The position numbers and the translations under genes were made by a program. 64,000 nt of DNA from Bin87 sp963668585 (GTDB lineage: Bacteria; Chloroflexota; Dehalococcoidia; Lucifugimonadales; UBA3495), in contig OY764869.1 in NCBI GenBank assembly GCA_963668585.1, positions 2,976,001-3,040,000 on the forward strand. The letters are read 5' to 3'. Below, piece after piece: positions 43,021 to 52,298 of this stretch. Below the pieces are notes generated by a model, which ran no database searches, was not told where the DNA came from, and worked only from the letters and a program-made list of their open reading frames with translations. Numbering within the stretch: position 1 is the first letter of the stretch; the number at the start of each line of letters is the position of its first letter.

Positions 43021-43974
43021 ATGACCATACCGGCCAACCTTTCTACTCAACTGCCTGGAAGCGGCGACGGCGACCAAATCCCGGGCGACGCTCCCCTGCG
43101 GCCGCGCCTGCCTGACTGGTTGAAGGTACAGATGCCCGGCGGCCCGCGCTACATTGAACTGAAGCAACTGATGCGCGACAGCCAATTGCACACGGTGTGC
43201 GAGGAAGCGCACTGCCCCAACATCGGGGAGTGCTGGGAACGTTCTGCGGCGACATTCATGATCCTGGGGGACATCTGCACCCGCGCGTGCGCCTATTGCG
43301 CGGTTACCACGGGACGTCCCGGCACGCTGGATCTGGGCGAACCTTTCCGGCTGGCGGCGACCGTCAAGCGCATGGGTTTGAAATACTGCGTCATCACATC
43401 GGTGAACCGGGACGACCTGCCCGACGGCGGCGCCGGCATCTTCTCCGCCTGTATCAAGCAGGTGCGCGCTGCGGTTCCCGGGTGCCGGGTTGAGGTACTG
43501 ATACCCGATTTTGACGGCAATCGGAAGGCCCTGGAAAAAGTGGTGGCGGCGGGTCCAGAGGTGCTGAATCACAACATTGAATCGGTTGAGCGGGTGTTTC
43601 ATCGAGTGCGGCCCAAGGGGGATTACCGGCAGTCGTTGGAGTTGATTCGGCAGGTCAAGGAGATTGACCCGTCCATGCCCACCAAGTCGGGCATCATCGT
43701 GGGCATGGGCGAGACCATGGACGAGGTGCGGCAGACGATGGCAGACCTGCGCTCGGTGGACTGCGACCTGCTGACCATAGGCCAGTATCTGCGCCCGTCG
43801 ATCAAGCACATCCGCATTGACCGATTTTACACGCCGGCCGAGTTCGACGAACTGCGCGTGGCGGGAGAGGCGATGGGATTCAAGCACGTGGCGGCCGGAC
43901 CGCTGGTGCGGTCGTCATACCACGCGGATGACCAGCACGCAGCAGCGGCGCAAGATCGAGACCCCTCCGACTGA
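43021..43974 (+). CDS. lipA: Lipoyl synthase
   Basis: 317 residues. Radical-SAM Cys triad C-T-R-A-CAYC and the N-terminal auxiliary cluster motif CEEAHCPNIGEC (CxxxxCxxxxxC) are both complete. HCPNIGECW, LGDICTRACAYCAV and IGQYLRPSIKH are typical LipA segments. It inserts sulfur into octanoyl groups of lipoyl domains. It begins 13 bases after gmk, and a GAGGG...CCCTC hairpin near 43986-44004 may end the operon. Confidence 0.96.
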   Translation: MTIPANLSTQLPGSGDGDQIPGDAPLRPRLPDWLKVQMPGGPRYIELKQLMRDSQLHTVCEEAHCPNIGECWERSAATFMILGDICTRACAYCAVTTGRPGTLDLGEPFRLAATVKRMGLKYCVITSVNRDDLPDGGAGIFSACIKQVRAAVPGCRVEVLIPDFDGNRKALEKVVAAGPEVLNHNIESVERVFHRVRPKGDYRQSLELIRQVKEIDPSMPTKSGIIVGMGETMDEVRQTMADLRSVDCDLLTIGQYLRPSIKHIRIDRFYTPAEFDELRVAGEAMGFKHVAAGPLVRSSYHADDQHAAAAQDRDPSD

Positions 43975-44152
43975 CGACTGCCATTGAGGGCAACGCCGCC
44001 CCTCGGATTGCAACGGTCTCCAATATCCGGATTCGAGCCTAACTTGGTCCAGTCACAACGGTGGATAAACCCGGTTCGCGTGACGGCGTGATCGGTCATA
44101 GGCATGGGTTAGCGCGGCTGGCAGTGTGCACAAGTTTTGCAATGGTGGAGAC

Positions 44153-44734
44153 ATGACCGTTGATGGTGAACGCCTCATAACACAGGAAAGCATCGCACTG
44201 CTTCGCGGAATCAATGTCGGGGGCAGAAACCGGCTGCCCATGAAGGAACTCGCAGCGATTTTCGCGGAAGCGGGTTGCGAGGGAGTGCGCACCTATATCC
44301 AGAGTGGGAACGTTGTGTTTCGCCGCAATTCGGAGTCAACCGACGATATGGCGAATGTCATCAGTGAATCTATCCTGAGCAAATTCGGCTATCGAGTCCC
44401 CGTAATCACCCGATCGGCCTCGGAACTCCGCGACATTGTGCAAGCCAACCCTTTCGTGGATTCCGGAGCCACCGCCGACAAACTGCACGTCGTTTTCCTG
44501 GGAGGGACCCCGGACGGTACCCGCCTGAATACGCTGGACCCCGACCGGTCGCCGCCCGACGAGTTCTCGGCAGGAACCCGAGAGGTGTATCTGCATTGTC
44601 CCCAAGGATTCGCGCGCACGAAATTCACCAACGCCTATTTTGATTCCCGACTGGAAACCATCAGCACTACGCGCAACTGGCGCACCGTTCTCAGACTCTT
44701 TGGAATGACTGCCACCGGCGGCTTGGGGAAGTAG
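44153..44734 (+). CDS. DUF1697-domain protein
   Basis: 193 residues from ATG 44153; a GTG at 44126 is an alternative. ESIALLRGINVGGRNRLPM then LAAIFAEAGCEGVRTYIQSG and NVVF are the unmistakable start of DUF1697. The C-terminal NWRTVLRLFGM also fits. Cytosolic, function unknown; often found as a stand-alone gene, as here. It converges with the HAD-family gene with a 32-base gap. Confidence 0.93.
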   Translation: MTVDGERLITQESIALLRGINVGGRNRLPMKELAAIFAEAGCEGVRTYIQSGNVVFRRNSESTDDMANVISESILSKFGYRVPVITRSASELRDIVQANPFVDSGATADKLHVVFLGGTPDGTRLNTLDPDRSPPDEFSAGTREVYLHCPQGFARTKFTNAYFDSRLETISTTRNWRTVLRLFGMTATGGLGK

Positions 44735-44766
44735 TCCTGGCCAGCGGCGGCATCTCGCTACCCACA

Positions 44767-45675
44767 CTATTTGGACGGTTCCGGGTTTCGGAGCGATAGC
44801 GGCGCGACGGGGTTGGCATCTGCGGGCAGTTGGGCAAGTTCGCCGGTGCGACCTTGCCATTGCGCGGCCATGGGCCAGAATTGCGACGGCAGCGGGTCCG
44901 GTTCGTGGTAGGTCTCGACGGTCGCTGAGACGATGGCGTCCTGGTCGTCCTGTGGGTTGTCGGCGTCGGGACGCCAAGGCCACGGCAGATGACGCACCCA
45001 TGGGTCTGTGCCGCCGGAGGCGTCGGTTTCCGCCACTGCCGCCATGACCTGGTGCGGCCGAAACAGGCGATAGCCCGGACCCTGCGCCAGCGTGGCCTCG
45101 CGGTCGATGCTGGCCCACAGGGCGGCGCCCGAGGCGGTTCCGGCATCCCGGGCGCAGACGACGTCCTGGGGACCGTCGCCCACGTACATCGCGTCGCCGG
45201 GCGCGACGTTCAGATGCTCGAGCACCGTACGCAGGCCATCGGGCGCGGGTTTGTAGGGACGGGCGTCGGTCTTGAAGTCGGCGTAGTCAACGAATGGCGC
45301 CAGGCCCGATTGACTCAACTCAGTTTGACCAAATTCAATGATTTTATCGGAGTGGATCCCCACCAGCAGGCCTCGCCTTTTCAAGGCGCGCAGGAGACTG
45401 GCCGCCCCGGGGAAAAGGTAGTTCCGAAGCTTGACCAGGCCGTCGTAGTGGGACAGATAGATTGGGAGGATGGTATCCAGTTCGTCCTCGGCATCCGGAC
45501 GGCTGGCGAAAAACCAGAGCAGGTGCTGCCTGAATGGACGGTGAAATTCGGCGGCCACCGCCTCAGCGGAAGGCACCGGCGCGCCCAGGTCCGAGGCGGC
45601 CTGTTCCATGAGCCGCAGGTGGATACCCCAACTGTCCCAAAGGGTCAGGTCCCAATCGAAAATCACCGCCCGCAT
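44767..45675 (-). CDS. HAD-superfamily hydrolase
   Basis: About 302 residues starting at ATG 45675, which places the catalytic motif at the N-terminus (MRAVIFDWDLTLWDSWG: DxDxT-type motif I). Further motifs are LVGIHSDKI and YVGDGPQDVVCARDAGT (motif IV). A helical cap domain lies between. A C-terminal extension of about 80 residues past the HAD fold is Pro/Asp-rich and unassigned. It would dephosphorylate a small metabolite or act as a phosphatase of the phosphoglycolate type. An in-frame GTG upstream at 45711 would overlap the MBL gene. Confidence 0.9.
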   Translation of the reverse strand: MRAVIFDWDLTLWDSWGIHLRLMEQAASDLGAPVPSAEAVAAEFHRPFRQHLLWFFASRPDAEDELDTILPIYLSHYDGLVKLRNYLFPGAASLLRALKRRGLLVGIHSDKIIEFGQTELSQSGLAPFVDYADFKTDARPYKPAPDGLRTVLEHLNVAPGDAMYVGDGPQDVVCARDAGTASGAALWASIDREATLAQGPGYRLFRPHQVMAAVAETDASGGTDPWVRHLPWPWRPDADNPQDDQDAIVSATVETYHEPDPLPSQFWPMAAQWQGRTGELAQLPADANPVAPLSLRNPEPSK

Positions 45676-45679
45676 GGCA

Positions 45680-46483
45680 TCAGCAGTGGCCGGGATGATG
45701 GTGCCCGCCACCCTGGTAGTCGATTGCGCTGGGCATGACGGTGGTTCCAGGATGTTCGGCGCGGCCGATGTTGACGGTGAACGCGCCGCTGGCGTAATGG
45801 AGCACCCCGCTCACCTCGAGAGTCGGAGAATCGGAGAGATAGGTGATGCCGCCGTCAGCCTCGATCCGGAAGGGCCGGTCGTGTCCCGGGTAGATGGTGT
45901 TGGCGGCGGCGACAATCTTCTGGATGCTGGCGCGGGCGTCGGCCTCGCTCCAGAAGACGATGGCCGGCGCGCCGCGACCGATGGCTCCGGCGTCGGACAT
46001 TGCATCGCCGCCGACGCACACCGTGCCGCCGGCGGTGTCGACGACAACACTGACGTGGCCGCGGGTGTGACCGGGAGTCTCGATCAAACGCACGCCGGGC
46101 TCCAGTTCGGTTTCACCACTGACAGTGCGGACGTTCTGATCCAGCAGGGTGTTGGCGAAATATCGGGCGGTTGCCAGGTCGCCGGGGCGGGGATTGCGGC
46201 TGTATTCCAGTTCATCCGCGTGTATCACTATTTCGGCGTTGGGGAACAGGTCGGTGTTCTGGGAATGGTCCCAATGGGCGTGTGTGAGAATCACACGGCC
46301 GATGTCGTCGGTGGATATGCCGTTGGCTTCCAACTGGTCCACCAGCATGTTGCGGCGACCGAAATGGGCGACGTCCACGATGGACAACACCTCGCCCCGT
46401 ATCAGGGTGACGGTACACAGGCCCAACCGAGTCTGGTCGGTGTTGATCGAATAGCCACCCATGATGATTTCCAGTTCCGGCAT
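45680..46483 (-). CDS. MBL-fold metallo-hydrolase (lactonase-like)
   Basis: 267 residues. Metal motif LTHAHWDHSQNTDLFP (HxHxDH), ETPGHTRGHVSVVVDT with the next His, the bridging Asp in VCVGGDAMSDAG, and YPGHDRPF with the last His. The N-terminal strand order (VTLIRGEVLSIVDVAHFG) fits quorum-lactonase-like members. It would hydrolyse a lactone or thioester. Four bases separate it from the HAD gene start, so the two are one operon. Confidence 0.92.
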   Translation of the reverse strand: MPELEIIMGGYSINTDQTRLGLCTVTLIRGEVLSIVDVAHFGRRNMLVDQLEANGISTDDIGRVILTHAHWDHSQNTDLFPNAEIVIHADELEYSRNPRPGDLATARYFANTLLDQNVRTVSGETELEPGVRLIETPGHTRGHVSVVVDTAGGTVCVGGDAMSDAGAIGRGAPAIVFWSEADARASIQKIVAAANTIYPGHDRPFRIEADGGITYLSDSPTLEVSGVLHYASGAFTVNIGRAEHPGTTVMPSAIDYQGGGHHHPGHC

Positions 46484-46591
46484 GGTTCCCCTCCTGATGG
46501 TTGCAATCGGTTGATCTGATACAGTGAGCGTGGCCGATTATAGCATCGGCAACATCCGGCCAAACTCGCCGGACACGGGTTTCAAGAATAC

Positions 46592-48148
46592 ATGCTGCCA
46601 ACTGCCACGCTGATATTGCGCAACGCGATCGTTCCAGGATCGCACGGCATCCCCCTCACGGTGGTCGTGTCGGACGGCGTGATCGCCGCGGTTGGGCCGG
46701 AACCTGGAATGGCGCTGAATCCGGGAGCGGACACCAAGGTCATCGACTGCGAAGAACGCACCGTGATCCCGGGGATTGTGGATGCGCATTGCCACGTTTT
46801 TGCGGCGGCGGCCGCCATGGGCCGAGTGGATTGCCGGCCGTCGGCGACTCCCACGCTGGACCGGGTTATTGCGGCGTTGCGGGTTGCGGCACAAGGCGGC
46901 GACGGTTGGGTACGAGGTTTCGGTTATGACGATTCGCCCCTGGGGTTGGGCCGGCACCTGACCCGGCATGACCTGGACATCGTCTCAGAGACTCGCCCGG
47001 TGCGGGTGACGCACCGGTCCGGGCACGCTGACGTTCTCAACAGCGCCGGATTGCGCGCGGTGGGCATCGGCAGGGACACTCCGGCGCCTGCGGGCGGCGT
47101 CATAGAACGGAACGATTTGGGCGAGCCGACCGGACTGCTTCTGGAAATGGCCTCATGGCTGCGGACGCGGGCGGGGTCTTCACGCGGTGCTGACGCCGCA
47201 AGTTCTCCCAGCACGTTGCAGCAGTTTGGACGGACGTTGTCGCGCTATGGGATCACCGCAGTTACGGACGCCGGCGCGGACAACGGCCCCCAACAGTGGC
47301 GGGCATTCGCCGGCGCCATGAGAGATGGCACGCTCCCGATGCGCGTCACAATGATGGCAGGTTCTGAGCGGCTGCACGAAATACGTCGGGCCGGCCTGCA
47401 TCACGGGTACGTTGCCAACGGCGGCAGGTTGCGAGTGGGGCACGCCAAGATCATGCTCACAGCATCGTCTGGGAAGCTGCACCCGGATCCGCAGGAATTA
47501 TCTGCCAGGATCTCGGCGGCCCATGATAGGGGATTTCCGGTCGCCATTCACGCGGTGGAACGGGACGCCATAGTCGCCGCCGCCCTGGGGTTGCAGGAAA
47601 ACCGCGCGCCGATTGGACAGGACCGGATCGAACACTGCGCCGAGTGTCCGCCGGACGTTGCCGAACTGGTCCGGGAGTCCGGCGCAAAGGTGGTCACCAA
47701 CACGGGGTTTCTACACTACGAGGGTCAACGGTACCGGCAGACATTGCCGGAGGACCTGCTGCCTCACCTTTACCCGGCGGGCGCGTTGGCCAACCTCGGA
47801 ATACCGGTGGAGTTGGCATCGGACGCCCCGGTGGTGGAGCCGAACCCGTGGGCGACGATGGCGGCGGCGATCACGCGAACATCTGCAGAGGGCTACGAAC
47901 TGGGTGGAGTGGGGGTTGCATCAGTGGCCGACGTTCTGCGGATGCACACCGGGGGGAACCGCGTCAAACCGGGGCACGTAGCCGACCTGGCAGTGGTGGA
48001 ACCCGATCCGTTATCGGTATCGTCGACTGATCTGCCCCGGGTACGGGCCACCCTGACCGTGGTTGGCGGACGCGTGGCGTGGCGCGGCGTGTCCGGTGGC
48101 GACTTAGCGGGAACGCTCCCTGATGTAGTCCACCATCTGCAGGAGTGA
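46592..48148 (+). CDS. Amidohydrolase-family protein (YtcJ-like)
   Basis: 518 residues. Metal-dependent TIM barrel with the N-terminal composite domain (LILRNAIVPGSHG, VIAAVGPE) and VIPGIVDAHCHVF, in which the first HxH is HCH. HRSGHADVLNSAGLRAVGI, AIHAVERDAIVAAAL, QDRIEHC and ELASDAPVVEPNPWATMAAA then IT are the YtcJ-type successive metal and substrate segments. Cytosolic; substrate unpredictable. Its 3' end overlaps the convergent polyprenyl synthase gene by 45 bases. Confidence 0.9.
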   Translation: MLPTATLILRNAIVPGSHGIPLTVVVSDGVIAAVGPEPGMALNPGADTKVIDCEERTVIPGIVDAHCHVFAAAAAMGRVDCRPSATPTLDRVIAALRVAAQGGDGWVRGFGYDDSPLGLGRHLTRHDLDIVSETRPVRVTHRSGHADVLNSAGLRAVGIGRDTPAPAGGVIERNDLGEPTGLLLEMASWLRTRAGSSRGADAASSPSTLQQFGRTLSRYGITAVTDAGADNGPQQWRAFAGAMRDGTLPMRVTMMAGSERLHEIRRAGLHHGYVANGGRLRVGHAKIMLTASSGKLHPDPQELSARISAAHDRGFPVAIHAVERDAIVAAALGLQENRAPIGQDRIEHCAECPPDVAELVRESGAKVVTNTGFLHYEGQRYRQTLPEDLLPHLYPAGALANLGIPVELASDAPVVEPNPWATMAAAITRTSAEGYELGGVGVASVADVLRMHTGGNRVKPGHVADLAVVEPDPLSVSSTDLPRVRATLTVVGGRVAWRGVSGGDLAGTLPDVVHHLQE

Positions 48149-49102
48149 ATTGCGCGGGGAACAGTCTGGCAATTCGTCCAGGGCCGTGGCGGCGTCGGCG
48201 CAATAGGCGCGTATGGCGCTGAAACAGTCGGGGATGATGTCGGAGTCGTTGATCATAGCCAGCGATTGGTCCAGCAGGCCGTCAACGTCACCATCGCCCG
48301 ACCTGATGGCCGCGAACAGATCCTCGATAGGATGCTCATCAGGATAGCGTTCCATGAGCATGATGGTGGGCAGCGTCAGGACGCCCTGCATGAGATCGTT
48401 GCCGACGGGCTTGCCGACTTCGGCAACGTCGCCGTGGATGTCGAGAAGATCGTCAACGATCTGGAAGGCCATGCCGATGTTGTACCCGTAGCGTCGAAGC
48501 GCCTGCACCTCGTTTTCAGGGGCGTTGCCCAGGATGGCCCCGGACTCCGCTGACGTGCAGAAGAGGGACGCGGTCTTGCGGTAGATGCGCTCGTTGTACA
48601 GGCTGCGAGCCTTGGTCGGGTCGAAGGTTGTAAAGAACTCGATCAGTTGGCCGCTGGCAAGTTCCATGATGGTCTCGGAGAACCGGCGAATGACCCGGAT
48701 GACTCCGGTGTCGCAAACGAAAGTTGCGGACGTGGCGAACAGGTAATCGCCCAACAGCACGGCGACGTGGTTGCCGTACAGTTTGTTGATCGTCGGTTTG
48801 CCTCGGCGCAGGCCGGCATTGTCCACCGTGTCGTCATGGATCAGGGTGGCCAGGTGAAGGAGTTCCACAGCGGACGCCATGATCTGGGAACGCCGTTGCT
48901 CGTGATGGTGGAACTCTGCGGCCAGAAGCGTCAGGGCGGGTCGTACGCGCTTGCCGCCGGAGCGCAGCGCGTAGTCAAGCAGCGGGTCCAGGTCCGCGAT
49001 GTCGGTCTGGCACAGTTCGTACAGTTGCTCTTCCACCTGCGCCAGTTGATCCACCACCGGCGCATAGATGGATACGGTTTTCAGGTCCAGCCCAGTCTGC
49101 AC
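48104..49102 (-). CDS. Polyprenyl diphosphate synthase (long-chain trans type)
   Basis: About 332 residues from GTG 49102, chosen because it lies just beyond the metG stop; there is no clear Shine-Dalgarno. First Asp-rich motif LIHDDTVDNAGLRRGKPT, second QIVDDLLDIHGD; YRKTASLFCTSAESGAIL between, and GGKRVRPALTLLAAEF near the start. It elongates FPP/GGPP to the side chain of menaquinone or ubiquinone-type quinones. It overlaps the amidohydrolase gene on the opposite strand at its 3' end and is probably co-transcribed with metG. Confidence 0.93.
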   Translation of the reverse strand: MQTGLDLKTVSIYAPVVDQLAQVEEQLYELCQTDIADLDPLLDYALRSGGKRVRPALTLLAAEFHHHEQRRSQIMASAVELLHLATLIHDDTVDNAGLRRGKPTINKLYGNHVAVLLGDYLFATSATFVCDTGVIRVIRRFSETIMELASGQLIEFFTTFDPTKARSLYNERIYRKTASLFCTSAESGAILGNAPENEVQALRRYGYNIGMAFQIVDDLLDIHGDVAEVGKPVGNDLMQGVLTLPTIMLMERYPDEHPIEDLFAAIRSGDGDVDGLLDQSLAMINDSDIIPDCFSAIRAYCADAATALDELPDCSPRNSLLQMVDYIRERSR

Positions 49103-49127
49103 GGCCAGTCGTTCTGAGCAGGAGCGT

Positions 49128-50813
49128 TCAGGCCGGCACGCCGAGTTGCTCGGCTTCCTGCTCGGCCACCGCCGCATCCAGCTTGGTGTAAAGGGCGGAA
49201 GGGTTTCGCAGGGGATGGCCCGCCCGGATGTTGCCGGACAAGGCATCGAAGTCCCACGGTTCCGCGGTGACATCGCCATCGAACCCAAGGAATTCGTGGA
49301 GTTTCTGGCTGGTGAAGGGCAGGTAGGGCGCCAGCATCACTTTCAGGCAATTCAGCACCTGGATGGCGGTTCCCAGGGAACGTGCGGCGTCGGCGCGGTC
49401 GGTCTTGATGGCCTGCCACGGCGCGCGCGAGTCCAGGTACCGGTTGGATTCCTGCGCCAGGGCGAAGGCGCGGCTGATGCCGGCGCGGAACCGCGTGTGG
49501 GACAAACTATCGTCCACGTCAGCCATCGCCTGCCGCGCGGATGCAAGGAGCGCGATTTCGGCATCCTCGGGTGGCGCGGCATCCACGGGAACCTGTCTGT
49601 CAAAATTGCGGTAGGTGAACCGCAGGACACGGTTGACCAGGTTGCCGTAGGTGGCGACCAGTTCATCGTTATTGCGACGGACAAATTCGTTCCAGGTGAA
49701 ATCGGTATCCCCCGTCTCCGGCATGTTGATGGAGAGAAGATAGCGCAACGGGTCCGGATCGTATCGGTCCAAATAGTCCGGCACCCAGAGCGCCCAGTTC
49801 TGGCTCGTGGAAAACTTGCGGCTTTCCAGGCTCAGGAACTCGTTGGCAGGCACATCGTAGGGGAGGTTCAATCCGCCGTAGCCCATCAGCATTGCCGGCC
49901 AGATGATGCTGTGGAATGGAATGTTGTCCTTTCCGATGAAATAGTAGGCCCTGGTGTCGGGGGCTTTCCAGAAATCTTCCCAGGCGTTTTCATTTCCGCT
50001 GTTCGCCGCCCATTCCACCGCTGCGGATAGATAGCCGATGACTGCCTCGAACCACACGTAGATTCGTTTGCCTTCGTAGCCATCCAGGGGCAACGGCACT
50101 CCCCAGGTCAGGTCGCGGGTGATGGCGCGATCCTTGAGCCCGCCCTGCAGGAAACCCCGTGTGGAATTGGCGACGTTGGGGCGCCAGTGTTCCTTTTCGG
50201 CGATCCAGTCCAGCAGGGGCTGCTGGAAAGCGGAGAGGCGCAGGAAGAAATGCTCCGAGTTGCGAAAGTCGGGAGTCTCGCCACAGATACTGCAACGCGG
50301 CTCAACCAGGTCGATCGGGTCCAGGGTATGCCCGCAGTTGTCGCACTGGTCGCCGCGCGCCCGATCGTTGCTGCAATGGGGGCACGTACCTTCGACGTAA
50401 CGGTCGGGCAGGAACCTGACGCAGCCAACGCAATGCGCGAGCAGCATGGTGTCAGAGTAGATATAGTCCTGCTCCTTCAGGCGCAGGAAGATGTCCTGAA
50501 CCACCCGTTGGTGGTTTTCGGTATGGGTAGATGTGAAAAGGTCGAAGGAGATGCCCAGTCGCTGCCAGGTGTCGAGAAATTGGGCGTGATACCGTTGCAG
50601 GACAGTCTCAGGATCGGTGCCTTCCTGGTCGGCTCGTATGGTGATTGGGGTGCCGTGGGCGTCCGAACCGGACACCATGAGGACTTGGTTGCCCTTCATA
50701 CGGTGGTAACGCGCAAAAATATCGGCGGCCAGATAGCAGCCGGCGATGTGTCCCATATGGAGGGGGCCGTTGGCGTAGGGCCATGCGACACCGATGAAGA
50801 TTCGCTCGGGCAA
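49128..50813 (-). CDS. metG: Methionyl-tRNA synthetase
   Basis: 561 residues. PYANGPLHMGHIAGCYLAAD carries the HIGH-type motif (HMGH); a CVGC...CPHC...CDNC...CSIC stretch (~130-190) is the double zinc-knuckle domain of the MetG1 type; SRKFSTSQNW is the KMSKS-type motif with Lys-Phe-Ser-Thr-Ser; the anticodon-binding helical domain follows (~380-530). There is no C-terminal tRNA-binding EMAP-type domain, consistent with the length. It charges tRNA-Met. The start at 50813 has no close upstream gene. Confidence 0.96.
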   Translation of the reverse strand: MPERIFIGVAWPYANGPLHMGHIAGCYLAADIFARYHRMKGNQVLMVSGSDAHGTPITIRADQEGTDPETVLQRYHAQFLDTWQRLGISFDLFTSTHTENHQRVVQDIFLRLKEQDYIYSDTMLLAHCVGCVRFLPDRYVEGTCPHCSNDRARGDQCDNCGHTLDPIDLVEPRCSICGETPDFRNSEHFFLRLSAFQQPLLDWIAEKEHWRPNVANSTRGFLQGGLKDRAITRDLTWGVPLPLDGYEGKRIYVWFEAVIGYLSAAVEWAANSGNENAWEDFWKAPDTRAYYFIGKDNIPFHSIIWPAMLMGYGGLNLPYDVPANEFLSLESRKFSTSQNWALWVPDYLDRYDPDPLRYLLSINMPETGDTDFTWNEFVRRNNDELVATYGNLVNRVLRFTYRNFDRQVPVDAAPPEDAEIALLASARQAMADVDDSLSHTRFRAGISRAFALAQESNRYLDSRAPWQAIKTDRADAARSLGTAIQVLNCLKVMLAPYLPFTSQKLHEFLGFDGDVTAEPWDFDALSGNIRAGHPLRNPSALYTKLDAAVAEQEAEQLGVPA

Positions 50814-50965
50814 GGTTACGCCTCCTCAAACTCACCGCAGCCGAAATAACCGGATCATTCTAGCATAACCCGGAATACGTCGGTAATATAGCGGCACGCA
50901 CAGTTCCCAACCAGTCGTCAGTGGCCAGATGGGTACATCACGATTTTCATCGCAGCGGGGTGAGG

Positions 50966-51721
50966 ATGAACCAGCAACGACACGAACCACGTGAACCGTC
51001 CATGGACGAGGGATCCCACGCTTTTCCCGACATTGAACGACAGGCGGTTTATAGGGCAATTCACCAGCGCCGGGACATCCGCAATTTCCGTTCGGATCCC
51101 ATATCTGACCGGACGCTGGCCCGCATTATCCATGCCGCGCATCACGGGCCATCGGTCGGGTTCATGCAGCCCTGGGACTTCGTTCTGGTGCGAGACATGG
51201 AGCGGCGACGTCAGGTGAAGGATTTGTTTGACCGCGAACGCGCCGCCGCCGCTTGCTTTTTCGACGAACCGCGCCGCTCCGCTTACCTCTCGCTAAAGTT
51301 GCAGGGCATCCTGGAGGCGCCGGTGAACCTCTGCGTCACATGCGACCCCACTCGCGCCGACGTGGTGCTGGGACGCAATTCCATGCCGGAAACCGACGTG
51401 TATTCCACCTGTTGCGCGGTGCAGAACCTGTGGCTGGCCGCACGCAGCGAGGGGATCGGCGTCGGGTGGGTCAGCATCCTGAAGTTACCCCAACTGCGCG
51501 CCATCCTGGGTATTCCCCCGCACATCATTCCGGTGGCCTACCTTTGTCTGGGGTATCCGATGGAATTTCCGGCCGAGCCGGGATTGCAGACCGCAGGGTG
51601 GCGTAATCGGTTGCCTATCGAGCAACTCGTTCACCTGGACGGCTGGGGAAACTCTGAGCCTGACTCCGGCTGGAACGGGTTCATGGAGGCTCTGGACGCT
51701 GAGGATGGCTCCGCCCAATAG
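50966..51721 (+). CDS. bluB: 5,6-dimethylbenzimidazole synthase (BluB)
   Basis: About 251 residues from ATG 50966, with GTG 50921 and ATG 51002 as alternatives. Nitroreductase fold in the BluB version: VYRAIHQRRDIRNFRSDPIS, HHGPSVGFMQPWDFVLV, then LKLQGILEAPVNLCVTCDP and ETDVYSTCCAVQNLWLAA. BluB fragments FMNH2 with O2 to make the lower ligand of cobalamin. No other cobalamin genes lie in the window. Confidence 0.92.
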   Translation: MNQQRHEPREPSMDEGSHAFPDIERQAVYRAIHQRRDIRNFRSDPISDRTLARIIHAAHHGPSVGFMQPWDFVLVRDMERRRQVKDLFDRERAAAACFFDEPRRSAYLSLKLQGILEAPVNLCVTCDPTRADVVLGRNSMPETDVYSTCCAVQNLWLAARSEGIGVGWVSILKLPQLRAILGIPPHIIPVAYLCLGYPMEFPAEPGLQTAGWRNRLPIEQLVHLDGWGNSEPDSGWNGFMEALDAEDGSAQ

Positions 51722-51832
51722 TCCCGAGCGAATTTGCGCATGGCTGGCCCGGTTTTTCAAGTATTCCGACCTCGGAGATCGCATTTTTGATTTGGTGTGG
51801 ACGTTGCCGGGACTGCCATTCGCCAACTGCTA

Positions 51833-51911
51833 AGCTGGCCCGGTGATGATTGGTCAACAGGCTCAGAATGAGCGGACTACCTCGTCTATTGTCAATAATC
51901 GAACGGCCCTG
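51833..51911 (+). repeat. Dispersed repeat copy with internal deletion, intact right end
   Basis: The right terminus AATAATCGAACGGCCCTG (51894-51911) is the exact reverse complement of the form CAGGGCCGTTCGATTATT, near-identical to the left end of the copy at 32031. The core AACAGGCTCAGAATGAGCGG then ACTACC is present; the left part is shortened. It ends 24 bases before the ilv promoter -35 box. Confidence 0.7.
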
Positions 51912-51934
51912 CCCTGATGCGGCGAGCAATTTCG

Positions 51935-51963
51935 TTGACACGCTCGGACGCTGGTGATAGCAT
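51935..51963 (+). promoter_or_regulatory. Promoter of the T-box-controlled ilv operon
   Basis: Consensus TTGACA (51935-51940), a 17-base spacer and TAGCAT (51958-51963); TG-A just before the -10. The transcript should begin near 51970. Confidence 0.75.
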
Positions 51964-51969
51964 CTCTTA

Positions 51970-52250
51970 AGTTAGTCGCAGGGATGGGGAGTAGTAGGCG
52001 GTGGTGGGCCGTTTAGAGAGCTGACGGTTGGTGAAAGTCAGTGGGCCGGAATCGTTGAACTCGCCCCGGAGCGACCTGCCTGAAGCGTGGATCGGCGACA
52101 CCGACGTTACGTGAGTAGGGCAGGCGGGTCGGCCCCGATATAGGCAGTGTACAAAGAGTTCCGTCGAACGAACTCCCAGGAAGGGCGCGACGGGAAAGAA
52201 GGGTGGTACCGCGGGAATTATAACCCGTCCCTTCGGGGTCGGGGTTTTTT
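51970..52250 (+). promoter_or_regulatory. T-box riboswitch leader of the ilv-leu operon
   Basis: The T-box sequence GGGTGGTACCGCGG (52201-52214, preceded by AA) is unmistakable. Stem I closes with GTCGC/GCGAC (51975-51979/52071-52075) and GGGG/CCCC (51986-51989/52064-52067), with AGTA at 51990 opposite GAA at 52057-52059 as the loop-E element. The specifier is uncertain: CTC (52060-52062, Leu) or ATC (52051-52053, Ile) are the candidates. A further hairpin (GAGTTC/GAACTC) near 52156-52175 precedes the antiterminator. The terminator is 52224-52250, ending in TTTTTT. Uncharged tRNA would turn on ilvB. Confidence 0.92.
52224..52250 (+). terminator. T-box leader terminator
   Basis: The stem built from CCCGTCCC (52224-52231) and GGGGTCGGGG (52235-52244) has a TTC loop and is followed by TTTTTT. 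It competes with the antiterminator formed by the T-box sequence. Confidence 0.85.
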
Positions 52251-52298
52251 ATTGCCCCGCCAACATTGGATCTCGGTTAACCGCAGGAGTAGCCAAAC

